DNA of 64,000 nucleotides from Afipia massiliensis (lineage in GTDB: Bacteria; Pseudomonadota; Alphaproteobacteria; Rhizobiales; Xanthobacteraceae): the NCBI RefSeq assembly GCF_001006325.2, contig NZ_LBIA02000001.1, positions 558,001 to 622,000 on the forward strand. The letters are read 5' to 3'. The translations under genes and the position numbers were made by a program. The notes beneath the pieces were generated by a model. The model ran no database searches, had not been told where the DNA came from, and saw nothing but the letters and a program-made list of their open reading frames with translations. Shown here in pieces: positions 28,506-37,173 of this stretch (positions are counted from its first letter, which is position 1; each line of letters starts with the position of its first letter).

Positions 28506-28543
28506 GAAAATTGAACCTGAATCAAATAGAAGAAAATTGAACC
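28506..28543. promoter_or_regulatory. 12-bp direct repeat upstream of lemA
   Basis: GAAAATTGAACC occurs at 28506-28517 and again at 28532-28543, 26 bases apart, between the palindromic repeat and the lemA start (28656). It may be a tandem regulator site or part of the promoter; no known motif is recognised. Confidence 0.35.
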
Positions 28544-28655
28544 ATCGCTCCTTGAAGGCGACCAATGAGAACCATTCCGCCGTGCGGCCCCTGCCGCGCG
28601 GGCGGTTTTTGGTCTAGGGTGCGCGCCATTCGTTGTCCTCAAGGAGTTTTCCCTC

Positions 28656-29216
28656 ATGTCGTCCGGCTGGATTTTACTCGGTGTCATCGTCGTCATCGCG
28701 CTGTTCGCATTCGGCGCCTACAATCGGCTGGTCGCGCTGGCGCAGCGGGTCAGCCAAGCGTTCGCCGACATCGACGTGCAACTCAAGCAGCGCCACGACC
28801 TGATTCCGAACCTGGTCGAGACGGTCAAAGGCTACGCCACTCACGAACGCGGTACGCTGGAAGACGTGGTGAAGGCCCGCAACGCGGCGATGTCCGCGCA
28901 GGGACCGGCGCAGGTGTCGGCGACCGAAGGCCAGCTCACCGCTGCGCTGGGCCGACTGATCGCGCTGTCGGAGGCCTATCCGGACCTGAAGGCCAACACC
29001 AACTTCCAGCAGCTGCAGACCGAGCTGTCCGACATCGAAAACAAGATCGCCGCCAGCCGCCGCTTTTTCAACAACGCGGTCCAGGAATACAACACCGGCA
29101 TCCAGCAGTTGCCGACCGCCCTGTTCGCCGGCGCGCTTGGATTCACCAAGAAGGATTTCTTCGACCTCGGCGAAGCGCGCGGGCAGCTCGAACAGGCGCC
29201 GTCGGTCAAGTTCTGA
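28656..29216 (+). CDS. LemA family protein
   Basis: A 186-residue protein with one N-terminal transmembrane helix (ILLGVIVVIALFAFGAYNRL) and a helical bundle containing the LemA motifs RVSQAFADIDVQLKQRHDLI and PNLVETVKGYATHE. LemA proteins are membrane-anchored helical bundles often encoded next to HtpX-type proteases, as here, and are thought to work with them in membrane protein quality control. The spacing to the protease gene (129 bases) is filled by a palindromic repeat. A strong AAGGAG lies at 28639-28644, about ten bases before the ATG. Confidence 0.92.
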   Translation: MSSGWILLGVIVVIALFAFGAYNRLVALAQRVSQAFADIDVQLKQRHDLIPNLVETVKGYATHERGTLEDVVKARNAAMSAQGPAQVSATEGQLTAALGRLIALSEAYPDLKANTNFQQLQTELSDIENKIAASRRFFNNAVQEYNTGIQQLPTALFAGALGFTKKDFFDLGEARGQLEQAPSVKF

Positions 29217-29240
29217 CGCGTACTCTGATGGCAATAATGT

Positions 29241-29323
29241 CGTCATTGCGAGCGAAGCGAAGCAATCCAGCATTTCTTTGCCTAAGGCTGGATTGCGTCG
29301 TCGCTACGCTCCTCGCAATGACG
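29241..29323. repeat. Palindromic intergenic repeat, CGTCATTGCGAG type
   Basis: CGTCATTGCGAG at the left end (29241-29252) and CTCGCAATGACG at the right end (29312-29323), with AGCAATCCAG and CTGGATTG inside, form a long hairpin between lemA and the M48 protease gene. A second copy is at 33558-33641. Confidence 0.9.
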
Positions 29324-29345
29324 ATCTTGTAGGACAATCCGGATC

Positions 29346-30506
29346 ATGACCGCGTACGGTCTCTACACGCACATCGCATCGAACAAGTTTCGTTCGATGC
29401 TGCTGCTCGGCGGACTGTTCCTGCTGGTCTACGTGATGGTGTTCGCCGGCGCGCTGCTGGCCGAAGTGGCGCTCAACAGCAATCGTCCGTTCGAGGCGTA
29501 TATCACTCTTGCAGCGCATGACCTCGTCAAGGCGTTCCCCTTCGCGACCATCGGGGCCGCGGCATGGATCGTGATTGCCTATTTCTTTCACCAGAACATC
29601 ATCGATGCGGTGACCGGCGGGCATGACGTGACGCGGCAGGAACAGCCCCGGCTCTACAACCTGCTCGAAAATCTCTGCATCTCGCGCGGCATCCCGATGC
29701 CGAAACTCAAGATCGTCGACAGTCCCGCGCTCAACGCCTTTGCCACCGGGCTTAACCGCAGCCAGTATTCCATCAGCGTCACCACGGGGCTGATGAAGGC
29801 GCTGAACGACCGGGAGATGGAAGCCGTCCTCGGGCACGAGCTGACCCATATCCGCAACGGCGACGTGCAGCTGCTTGTGATCGCCGTCGTCATCGCGGGC
29901 GTGATCGGGTTTTTCGCGGAACTGTTTTTCCGCATCTTTTTCAACTCGGGTGTCCGCTACAGCGGCGGCGGGCGATCATCGTCCTCGTCCGACGGCGACA
30001 AGAAAGGCGGCGGCGCCTTCGCCATCGTGCTGCTGGCGATTGCCCTGATCGGCATCGCCTGGGGCCTGTCGCTGGTGGTGCGCTTTGCCCTGTCGCGCTC
30101 GCGCGAACTGCTGGCGGATGCGGGTTCCGTCGAACTGACCAAGGACGCGGACGCCATGATCTCGGCGCTGCGCAAGATCGAGGGCCGCGGCGAACTGCCC
30201 GGCGCAACCTCCGCCGTGATGGAAATGTGCATCGACAATCCGCGCGAGGGCTTCGCCGACCTGTTCGCGACCCATCCTTCGGTCGATTCGCGGGTCAAGG
30301 CGCTGGTGAAATATGCCGGCGGGCGCGATCCCGGCCCGATGGCGCTGCCAGGCGGCGACGCCGAAACCGGCGATAGCGCACCCCAATCCGGGGATACCTC
30401 ACCGGAAGCGCGGCCTGAGCCTCCGCATGGCGGGCCATGGGGCAGTTCCCCGCAGCCGACACCATCTCCGGCGGGCTCGATTCTCGGTCCATGGGGCCGC
30501 CGATGA
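29346..30506 (+). CDS. M48 family (HtpX-like) membrane metalloprotease
   Basis: A 386-residue M48 peptidase. Two N-terminal transmembrane helices (about residues 17-42 and 66-82) are followed by the catalytic domain with zinc motif HELTH at 164-168, then two more helices (about 177-198 and 220-245), SRSRELLADAGS (third zinc ligand Glu region) and a proline-rich C-terminal tail of about 60 residues. HtpX-type proteases degrade damaged membrane proteins. Pairing with LemA is typical. The tail is longer than in E. coli HtpX. Confidence 0.92.
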   Translation: MTAYGLYTHIASNKFRSMLLLGGLFLLVYVMVFAGALLAEVALNSNRPFEAYITLAAHDLVKAFPFATIGAAAWIVIAYFFHQNIIDAVTGGHDVTRQEQPRLYNLLENLCISRGIPMPKLKIVDSPALNAFATGLNRSQYSISVTTGLMKALNDREMEAVLGHELTHIRNGDVQLLVIAVVIAGVIGFFAELFFRIFFNSGVRYSGGGRSSSSSDGDKKGGGAFAIVLLAIALIGIAWGLSLVVRFALSRSRELLADAGSVELTKDADAMISALRKIEGRGELPGATSAVMEMCIDNPREGFADLFATHPSVDSRVKALVKYAGGRDPGPMALPGGDAETGDSAPQSGDTSPEARPEPPHGGPWGSSPQPTPSPAGSILGPWGRR

Positions 30507-30651
30507 CCCTTCGGCATTAACGAAGCCGTTGTTTATTAAGCATAACAGCGTCGTCAAGAATTGAATTATCCCTCGATTCTGCCATGTTCCGGCGGAAAGC
30601 AGGCTAAGCTCCCGTCGTCAGGCGGACGTGTTTAGCGCGTAAAGGGGTCTT

Positions 30652-31419
30652 ATGGCGAAACCGGCAGTGATCGTAGTGGGCGCGGACAAGGGTGGGGTCG
30701 GCAAGACCACCGTTTCGCGCACCGTTCTCGACTATTTCAGCGCAAACAACATCCCAACCCGTGCCTTCGATACCGAATCGCCGCGCGGCACCCTGATGCG
30801 CTTTCATCCCGACATCACCGAGATCGTCGACGTCACCTCGACGTCCGACCAGATGAAGATCTTCGATACGCTGAATTCATCGGGTACCAGCGTCACCGTC
30901 ATCGACGTCCGCGCAGGACTGTTGTCCCCTACCCTCGCGGCGCTTCGCGACATCGGCTTCCTCGACGCCGCCCGCTCCGGCCAGATCACCTTCGCCGTGT
31001 TCCACATTCTCGGCCCGTCGATCGCCTCGCTCGACGAAATCGCCGAAACCGCGAACTTCATGGACGGCGCGAAGTATTTCCTGGTGAAGAACTTCATCAA
31101 CAACACCAGCTTCTTCGAGTGGGATCAGGCGACCTACAATTCGTACTTCCACCGCATCAAGAACGCGACCGAGATCACGATTCCGAAGCTGAACGAAATG
31201 GCCTACGAGCAGGTCGAAGTCGCCTCGGTGCCGTTCCTCAAGTTCGTCGCCAACAAGGGCACGAAGGACGAGGCCGCGAACTACTCGTTCGTGCTGCGCG
31301 GCTATGTCCGCCACTGGCTGGGCAATGTGTGGGGTGAGTTCGACCGCATCAAGCTGACCGAGATCGTCGGCTCGAAGGACAAGTCAGCCACGTCGCGCGC
31401 GCCGACAAGCGAGATCTGA
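30652..31419 (+). CDS. ParA/MinD-like P-loop ATPase
   Basis: A 255-residue ATPase. The deviant Walker A KGGVGKTT at residues 13-20 includes the signature lysine of the ParA/MinD group. A second motif, VIDVRAG, fits the Walker A' region. No ParB or helix-turn-helix is encoded alongside. It could handle a cargo, plasmid-type partition or a surface structure, but nothing nearby tells which. A related, more degenerate ATPase gene follows 28 bases after the stop. ATG 30652. Confidence 0.85.
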   Translation: MAKPAVIVVGADKGGVGKTTVSRTVLDYFSANNIPTRAFDTESPRGTLMRFHPDITEIVDVTSTSDQMKIFDTLNSSGTSVTVIDVRAGLLSPTLAALRDIGFLDAARSGQITFAVFHILGPSIASLDEIAETANFMDGAKYFLVKNFINNTSFFEWDQATYNSYFHRIKNATEITIPKLNEMAYEQVEVASVPFLKFVANKGTKDEAANYSFVLRGYVRHWLGNVWGEFDRIKLTEIVGSKDKSATSRAPTSEI

Positions 31420-31447
31420 CGTCGGACACCAGCCGGACATCGCGCCG

Positions 31448-32119
31448 ATGCGCCGCACGCCTGTCTATATCGTCTGCTCGCCCCGCCCTGCGGTGGGCAA
31501 GACCCTGATCGCGCGGGCGCTGACCGAATTCCTCGTGCTTCAGCGCGGCGCGGTGATCGCTTTCGATATCAACCTGCGCGAACCGTCGCTGCTGAACTAC
31601 CTCCCCGGCGTCACCGAGACCGCGCTGATCAGCGATACGTTCGGGCAGATGGCGCTGATGGACCGCCTCATCGTCAATGACGGCGTGCCCAAGGTCATCG
31701 ACCTCGGCTTTCACGCCTTCGACGATTTTTTCAAGCTCATCGCGGAAATCGGCTTCATGAAGGAAGCGGACCGGCGCGGCGTCGATCCGATCGTTCTGTT
31801 CATTCCCGATCGCGACCGAGCCTCCATCATGGCGTGGGCGATGCTGCGCGAGACGTTTCCGAACGCCGCCATCGTGCCGGTCGAGAACGAACACGTGTTG
31901 TGGGGACCGTTGCCGAGAGAATTCGCCCGCGTGCGGCCGTTCAAGGTCGCGGCATTGCCCGCGTTCCTCAAGTCGATCATCGGCCGGCTGACCTTCTCGT
32001 TCTCGCACTATCTGCGCACCAACAAGGATCAGTCGTCGGAACTGCATCAATGGGTGCGCACCAATTACACGCGCTTCCGCGAGCTGGAGCTGAACCTGAT
32101 CCTGCACAAGCTGGGCTGA
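31448..32119 (+). CDS. Degenerate ParA-like P-loop protein
   Basis: A 223-residue protein that lines up with its upstream neighbour at the N-terminus: residues 13-19 read RPAVGKT where the neighbour has KGGVGKT. The signature lysine is therefore Arg and the GG is PA, while the phosphate-binding GKT stays. FDINLREPSLLNYLPGVTET follows, comparable to the neighbour's FDTESPRGTLMRFHPD. It may bind nucleotide without the ParA dimer switch. Its stop TGA abuts the stop of the convergent SDR gene with no gap. Confidence 0.75.
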   Translation: MRRTPVYIVCSPRPAVGKTLIARALTEFLVLQRGAVIAFDINLREPSLLNYLPGVTETALISDTFGQMALMDRLIVNDGVPKVIDLGFHAFDDFFKLIAEIGFMKEADRRGVDPIVLFIPDRDRASIMAWAMLRETFPNAAIVPVENEHVLWGPLPREFARVRPFKVAALPAFLKSIIGRLTFSFSHYLRTNKDQSSELHQWVRTNYTRFRELELNLILHKLG

Positions 32120-32920
32120 TCAGTAATAGATGCTTCCGGGCGCGCCGCCGCCCGCCGCAATCGCATCGCCATTGATGGCAATCGACTTTGGCGACGCCAG
32201 AAACGCGACGATGTGGCCGATCTCCTCGGCCGTCACCAGACGGCGGATGGTATTGAGATCGTTCATCGCCTTCTCGACTTCAGCTTCCGTCTTCTTGGTG
32301 AGCCCTGCGCGCCACGCGATCACGCCCGGCGTCTTCTCCGTCCGGGTCAGGCCGGGATGAACGCAGGTGACATTGATGCCGCGCGGTCCAAGTTCATCAG
32401 CGAGATTCTTGGTGAGTGCCGCCACGCCGACATTGCGGATGCTGCCAATCGTGGTGCCGGTCTGACGCGCGCCGAGTCCGCTGATATTGATGATGCGGCC
32501 CCAGCCCTGTTCGGTCATCAGGGGCGCGACCTCGCGCGCCATGCGCAGATAGCCCATCACCTTGACGTTGACGTCGCTCCAGAACATCTCGTCGGTGATC
32601 TCGCTCAGCGACGGCGGCTTCGCCTGCCCGCTCGGCTGCGCCGCGCTGTTCACCAGCACATCGATCCGGCCGAAGTCAGAACGGATCGCGGCGACTGCGG
32701 CGCGAACCGCCTCGTCCTTGCCGGTATCGCCCGCATAGGCGTGCACCATCCGGCCTGTCGCACTTGAAATCTCCGAGGCCGTCGCCTTCGCAGCCTCCAG
32801 GTCGCGCCCGATGATCGCGACATCCATGCCCTCACCCGCGAGCGAGCGCGCAATCGCCTTGCCGATGCCGCGCGTGCCGCCGGTGACGACTGCGATTTTA
32901 CCCGTGAGTTGAAGATCCAT
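32120..32920 (-). CDS. SDR-family protein lacking the YxxxK catalytic pair
   Basis: A 266-residue short-chain dehydrogenase fold. The NAD(P)-binding TGGTRGIG follows KIAVV, NSAAQ replaces NNAG, and the serine of the NISG strand is present. Where classical SDRs have Y-x-x-x-K, this protein reads GSIRNVGVAALTKNL, so Tyr and Lys are missing. It may be a non-classical SDR or use other residues. It lies 66 bases after apt on the same strand. Confidence 0.85.
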   Translation of the reverse strand: MDLQLTGKIAVVTGGTRGIGKAIARSLAGEGMDVAIIGRDLEAAKATASEISSATGRMVHAYAGDTGKDEAVRAAVAAIRSDFGRIDVLVNSAAQPSGQAKPPSLSEITDEMFWSDVNVKVMGYLRMAREVAPLMTEQGWGRIINISGLGARQTGTTIGSIRNVGVAALTKNLADELGPRGINVTCVHPGLTRTEKTPGVIAWRAGLTKKTEAEVEKAMNDLNTIRRLVTAEEIGHIVAFLASPKSIAINGDAIAAGGGAPGSIYY

Positions 32921-32986
32921 CCGCCGCCCCTCTATGTTTTAGAGCACTTTCTGACGACTAGTCGGATTGCACTTAGCCGGATGTCC

Positions 32987-33526
32987 TCAATGACCGTCGA
33001 ATGTCATCAGCGTCCGCACCGGCACATCCATCGCGCGCAGCTTGGCTGCGCCGCCGAGTTCCGGCAGATCGATGATAAAACAGGCGGCGACCACATCGGC
33101 GCCGATCTGGCGCAGCAGCTTGACCGCGCCTTCCGCCGTGCCGCCGGTCGCGATCAGATCGTCGATCAGGATGACGCGCTCGCCGGGCTTGATGGCGTCG
33201 GCATGCATTTCCATTTCATCGAGGCCGTATTCCAGCGAGTAGGCGATGCGCACCGTCGTATGCGGCAGCTTGCCTTTCTTGCGGATCGGCACGAATCCCG
33301 CAGAAACCTGATGCGCCACCGCGCCGCCGAGAATGAAGCCGCGCGCTTCCATGCCGGCGACCTTGTCGATCTTCGACCCGGCCCACGGCTGCACCAGTTC
33401 ATCGACCGCGCGGCGGAATGCCCAGGCGTTGCCGAGCAGCGTGGTGATATCGCGGAAAACAATGCCGGGCTTCGGATAGTCCTGAATGGCGCGGACGGTA
33501 GCTTTCAAATCGTCTTCGAGAGTCAT
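32987..33526 (-). CDS. apt: Adenine phosphoribosyltransferase
   Basis: A 179-residue purine salvage enzyme that makes AMP from adenine and PRPP. The PRPP-binding motif [14 protein letters not shown] is at about residues 121-134, and the N-terminal [18 protein letters not shown] with [14 protein letters not shown] are family hallmarks. Length and start (ATG 33526) are standard. A palindromic repeat lies upstream. Confidence 0.96.
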   Translation of the reverse strand: MTLEDDLKATVRAIQDYPKPGIVFRDITTLLGNAWAFRRAVDELVQPWAGSKIDKVAGMEARGFILGGAVAHQVSAGFVPIRKKGKLPHTTVRIAYSLEYGLDEMEMHADAIKPGERVILIDDLIATGGTAEGAVKLLRQIGADVVAACFIIDLPELGGAAKLRAMDVPVRTLMTFDGH

Positions 33527-33557
33527 TGTTTGTCTAACCCGGTTGAACCAAAGAGTT

Positions 33558-33641
33558 CGTCATTGCGAGGAGCGAAGCGACGAAGCAATCCAGACCTCTC
33601 GTTGCCGCGCACTGGATTGCTTCGCTGCGCTCGCAATGACG
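33558..33641. repeat. Palindromic intergenic repeat, CGTCATTGCGAG type, second copy
   Basis: CGTCATTGCGAG (33558-33569) and CTCGCAATGACG (33630-33641) bound a hairpin that also pairs GAAGCAATCCAG with CTGGATTGCTTC. It is the partner of the copy at 29241 and lies between apt and trpEG. Confidence 0.9.
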
Positions 33642-33649
33642 GATACATA

Positions 33650-35812
33650 TCAACTCGCAGGCCGGCCGAGCCTGAATGCATTTTCCACGATCCGCAGGCC
33701 GACATTGCCTTCCAGCGACATCAGCGACTCCGGATGAAACTGCACGCCGCCGACCGGCAGCGTCTTGTGCTCGATGGCCATGGCGATGCCGTCCTCGGTG
33801 CTGGCAGTGACTTCCAGCACGTCCGGCATGCCGTCGCGATCCACATAGAGCGAATGGTAGCGGCCGATCACGACCTCGTTCGGCAGGTTGCCCATCAGCG
33901 TGCCGCCGCGCACCTGAACGCGCGAGGGACGTCCGTGCGCGGGCGTGGACAATTGCCCGAGCTTGCCACCGAAGTATTCGCCGATGGCCTGCACGCCGAG
34001 ACAGACGCCGAACACCGGCAACTTCTTTTCCAGCGCCGCGCCAATGAATTTCGAGATACCGAAATCCTCTGGGCGGCCAGGGCCGGGTGACAGCACCAGA
34101 AGGTCGTAGTTGCCCTTCTTCATCATCTCGAGGGCGTGGTTATGCCGCGTGACGCTGACCGTCGCGCCGACCTGCCGGAAGTAATCCGCCAGCATGTGCA
34201 CGAATGAGTCTTCGTGGTCGATCAGCAGCACTCTCTTGCCGGAGCCGGTAGCGTCCGGAGCGAAGGCCGACAGCGGCTTCGCCGGATCGCCGCGCAGCGC
34301 CTGGAACAGCGCTGCCGCCTTGGTCTGGCATTCCTTCTCTTCGGCGACAGGATCAGAGTCGAACAGCAACGTTGCGCCGACGCGCACTTCGGCAAGACCG
34401 TCCTTCATGCGGATGGTTCGAATGGTCAGCCCGGTGTTGATGCTGCCGTCGAAACCGAGGAATCCAAGCGCGCCGGCATACCAGCGCCGCGACGAGCGCT
34501 CATGGTCCTCGACGAACTGCATCGCCCACAGCTTCGGCGCACCGGTCACGGTGACGGCCCAGGCATGGGTCAGGAACCCGTCCAGCGCATCGAAGCCCGG
34601 ACGCAGCATGCCTTCGACATGATCGACGGTGTGGAACAGCTTCGAATAAGTTTCGATCTGCCGCCGCGCCAGCACCTTGATCGTGCCCGGCTCACAGACG
34701 CGTGCCTTGTCGTTCCGGTCGACGTCGGTGCACATGTTGAGTTCGAATTCGTCTTTCTGCGAATTCAGCAGTTCCTGAATCTGTTTGGCATCGCTGATGG
34801 CGTCGACGCCCCGCGCGATGGTGCCGGAGATCGGACAGGTCTCGATCCGCTTGCCGTCGGAGCGAACGAACATCTCCGGCGATGCCGCCACCAGAAATTC
34901 GCCGTCGCCGAGATTGATCAGCGCGCCATAGGGCGATGGATTGATCTTGCACAGCCGCTGGAACACTTCGGCGGGGGTGCGCTCACAAGGCTCGGCGAAC
35001 AATTGGCCCGGCACTGCCTCGAACAGATCGCCGCGCGCGAACGCCTGACGCGCCGTCTCGACGGTGGCCTGATAGACGCCGGGCGCATGGTCGGCAAAAC
35101 CCTCGCGCCTGGTCTTGGCGTAGACGCTCTGCGGCGTTTCGCGGTCGAGCCCCTTGGTGGACTGGCCGTTAAAGGCGAATTCGTAGCTCAGGATGACGCC
35201 GCGCCCGGTGGCGCGGTCGTAGGCCAGAATGCGGTCGGGAATGTAGAGAACGATGTCGCGCTGGTCCTTCTCGCGCGTACGTTTCTGCACGAGATCTTCA
35301 AACTGGAACACGAGATCGTAGGCGAAAGCGCCGAACAGCCCGAGCAACCCGTCGCTCGGAGAATTGAATGCCGCGATGATGTCGCGCACCAGCGACACCA
35401 CCGAAGCGCGCCGCGTGCGCTGATCCTCGTCCACCGGCGCGTCGCCGCGCACGATATGGCCGGCAAGACGCGTCGCGCTCTTCTCGGTGACGACGGCGCA
35501 AGGCTCTTTCAGGGTCTTGGCGAGAAACGCCACCAGCACCTTGCCGCGCGCGTTCAGCGCCTCGATGAAGAAGTCCGTACCGGTGGATTCCAGCCGCAGC
35601 GGCGGATCGGAAAAGCCGAGGTCGAAACTCTCGTAGCGGCCCGGCACCGTGGTGCCCGACGACAGCACCACGCCGCGGCGGGTATCGAGCTGCTCGATCA
35701 GCTGGTCGAGCGCGGTGCCGCCGGTGAAATGCTCGACGGAACGGGCCACATCGAGGCCGCGGGCGGTCCGGTATTCGCTCTGCGCGGGAAGCGCGAAAAC
35801 TGTCCTGTTCAT
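33650..35812 (-). CDS. trpEG: Anthranilate synthase, fused TrpE-TrpG
   Basis: A 720-residue fusion of the two anthranilate synthase components, which make anthranilate from chorismate and glutamine in the first step of tryptophan synthesis. Residues 1 to about 510 are TrpE (FQRLCKINPSPYGALINLGD, PEMFVRSDGKRIETCPISGT). Residues about 525-715 are the TrpG glutamine amidotransferase, with nucleophile GVCLGVQAIGE and the His-Glu pair in QFHPESL. The fused form is typical of rhizobia. Leader peptide and attenuator lie directly upstream (35861-35976). No other trp genes are in the window. Confidence 0.96.
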   Translation of the reverse strand: MNRTVFALPAQSEYRTARGLDVARSVEHFTGGTALDQLIEQLDTRRGVVLSSGTTVPGRYESFDLGFSDPPLRLESTGTDFFIEALNARGKVLVAFLAKTLKEPCAVVTEKSATRLAGHIVRGDAPVDEDQRTRRASVVSLVRDIIAAFNSPSDGLLGLFGAFAYDLVFQFEDLVQKRTREKDQRDIVLYIPDRILAYDRATGRGVILSYEFAFNGQSTKGLDRETPQSVYAKTRREGFADHAPGVYQATVETARQAFARGDLFEAVPGQLFAEPCERTPAEVFQRLCKINPSPYGALINLGDGEFLVAASPEMFVRSDGKRIETCPISGTIARGVDAISDAKQIQELLNSQKDEFELNMCTDVDRNDKARVCEPGTIKVLARRQIETYSKLFHTVDHVEGMLRPGFDALDGFLTHAWAVTVTGAPKLWAMQFVEDHERSSRRWYAGALGFLGFDGSINTGLTIRTIRMKDGLAEVRVGATLLFDSDPVAEEKECQTKAAALFQALRGDPAKPLSAFAPDATGSGKRVLLIDHEDSFVHMLADYFRQVGATVSVTRHNHALEMMKKGNYDLLVLSPGPGRPEDFGISKFIGAALEKKLPVFGVCLGVQAIGEYFGGKLGQLSTPAHGRPSRVQVRGGTLMGNLPNEVVIGRYHSLYVDRDGMPDVLEVTASTEDGIAMAIEHKTLPVGGVQFHPESLMSLEGNVGLRIVENAFRLGRPAS

Positions 35813-35860
35813 CTGGTCCTCTTACGAGACTTGCTGGAGGAACGCCACACAGGACAAACG

Positions 35861-35890
35861 AAAAAAGGCCGTCGCTCTGCGATGACGGCC
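35861..35890 (-). terminator. trp attenuator terminator
   Basis: On the reverse strand GGCCGTC (35890-35884 side) pairs with GACGGCC, followed by a run of six T (35861-35866): a classic intrinsic terminator 38 bases past the leader peptide stop and about 50 bases before trpEG. Upstream sequences (CACCTT/AAGGTG and CGCACC/GGTGCG) can form competing stems. Confidence 0.85.
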
Positions 35891-35928
35891 TCGACGATTG
35901 TTCATGAAATAAATCGCACCGGCCACCT

Positions 35929-35976
35929 TTAGAAGGTGCGCCACCAGAGACGGGTCGGGTTGGACAGGGTGCTCAT
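35929..35976 (-). CDS. trpL: trp leader peptide with tandem Trp codons
   Basis: A 15-residue reading frame, MSTLSNPTRLWWRTF, starting at ATG 35976 and ending TAA. Two adjacent TGG codons at residues 11-12 act as a tryptophan sensor: ribosome stalling there when charged tRNA-Trp is scarce would favour an antiterminator over the terminator at 35861. Same layout as the trpE(G) leader known from Sinorhizobium meliloti. Confidence 0.88.
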   Translation of the reverse strand: MSTLSNPTRLWWRTF

Positions 35977-36008
35977 GGCAGGCAAAACATCATTGCCGGG
36001 GGGCGATG

Positions 36009-36476
36009 TCAAGACCCGGCCAGCTTCACAAAGACCGTCAGCTTGTGCTCCCCTACGTTCTCCTCGATCGGCGCCCAGCCCTGACGGGTATAAAACCGGC
36101 GCCTCTCCTTCTGGGCACAGAGATAGACCCGCCGGAAATTGAGCGCGAAAGCATCGCTGACCGCGCGTCCGACCAGTTCCGTGCCGATCTCCTGCATCCG
36201 GTATTTTGGGTCGACCCAGACCGCTGCCACCCAGGGCGAGTATTGCGGGCGATCCTCGAGGTCTGAGGCAATGACCGACGCCGTGCCCAGAAAGGTATCG
36301 CCCCGATGCGCCACCAGCGCGAAAGGGATTGGCGACGGCGTCATATTCTCCTGCAAGCGCCCGGCGATGTAGTCCGCCGGGACGCCTTGCTCCTTCCACC
36401 ATGCCCGCCAGATGCGGTCAGCAACCGCGTCGAAAAACGCAGGCTGCTGGCGCAGGTCGGAGATGGTGAAGCTCAC
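36009..36476 (-). CDS. GNAT family N-acetyltransferase
   Basis: A 155-residue single-domain acetyltransferase. AAVWVDPKYRMQEIGTELVG is the acetyl-CoA-binding segment (motif A, R/QxxGxG/A form with QEIGTEL), and VYLCAQKERRRFYTRQGWAP the closing motif B. Substrate unknown. Its start overlaps the stop of the dienelactone hydrolase gene by four bases (ATGA), so it is the last gene of the five-gene operon that starts at 40396. trpL begins 32 bases beyond. Confidence 0.85.
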   Translation of the reverse strand: MSFTISDLRQQPAFFDAVADRIWRAWWKEQGVPADYIAGRLQENMTPSPIPFALVAHRGDTFLGTASVIASDLEDRPQYSPWVAAVWVDPKYRMQEIGTELVGRAVSDAFALNFRRVYLCAQKERRRFYTRQGWAPIEENVGEHKLTVFVKLAGS

Positions 36477-37147
36477 CCCAAATGCTTCTTGAAGAATTCG
36501 GTCGCACGGCCCCAGGCCAGTTCGGCAGCCTCGCGGTCATGCACCGACATCCGCTGCTCGTTGACAAAGGCGTGGTCGGCTTCATAGCGGAAGAACTCGC
36601 AAGTCTTTCCGGCGGCCTTCAGGCCCTTCTCGAACGCATCGACCACCTGCGGGGTGCACCAGTCATCGCGGTTGGCGAAGTGGCCTTGCAGCGGGATCTT
36701 GACGTCGGCGGGCTTCGCCGCCTGCTCGGGCGGAATACCGTAGAACGCGACACCTGCTGCGAGTTCGGGAATGCGGGTTGAGCCGATCACCGTCACCGCA
36801 CCACCGAGACAAAAACCGGTGAGGCCGACCTTGGCGCCGTTGCGGGCGAGGTACTGCGCTGCACCGCGCACGGTCTGCGTCGTGGCGTCCATGAAATCGA
36901 GAGAGTTCATCTCTTTGTTGGCGGCGTCGGTGTCGTGATACGGCACCACCACGCCGTTGTAGAGATCCGGCGCCAGCGCATCAAACCCGGCCACAGCGAA
37001 GCGATCGCACAGGCCCTTGATCTGGTCCTGCAAGCCCCACCATTCCTGAATGACGACGACGCCCGGCGCGTTGCCGCGCGCGGCGTTAGCGAGATAACCC
37101 TTGGCTTCCTTGCCGTCGGGACGTTTGAACGTGATCGCTGTACCCAT
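36473..37147 (-). CDS. Dienelactone hydrolase family protein
   Basis: A 224-residue alpha/beta hydrolase. VVIQEWWGLQDQIKGLCDRF is the family's leading motif, GFCLGGAVT holds the nucleophile cysteine and EADHAF the catalytic histidine. Dienelactone hydrolases open lactone rings in aromatic breakdown, but relatives act on other esters. It lies 26 bases after the flavin monooxygenase gene and overlaps the GNAT gene, so it belongs to the symporter-epimerase-monooxygenase operon. Confidence 0.9.
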   Translation of the reverse strand: MGTAITFKRPDGKEAKGYLANAARGNAPGVVVIQEWWGLQDQIKGLCDRFAVAGFDALAPDLYNGVVVPYHDTDAANKEMNSLDFMDATTQTVRGAAQYLARNGAKVGLTGFCLGGAVTVIGSTRIPELAAGVAFYGIPPEQAAKPADVKIPLQGHFANRDDWCTPQVVDAFEKGLKAAGKTCEFFRYEADHAFVNEQRMSVHDREAAELAWGRATEFFKKHLG

Positions 37148-37173
37148 AATGTCCTCCGATAGTTTCTGATGCT

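Noticed and set aside
30507-30651. Possible CtrA site (TTAAC...ATTAAG) before the ParA-like gene
   Set aside because: The spacing between the TTAA elements does not fit TTAA-N7-TTAA.
32941-32954. AGAGCACTTTCTGA shared with 46009-46022
   Set aside because: A 14-base match upstream of the SDR and outer membrane protein genes. It may be the remnant of a repeat, but without pairing or a common regulator it is too little to call.
34214-35932. Open frame of 572 codons on the forward strand through trpEG
   Set aside because: Antisense shadow of trpEG, with no motif and no ribosome site; it also runs across the attenuator.
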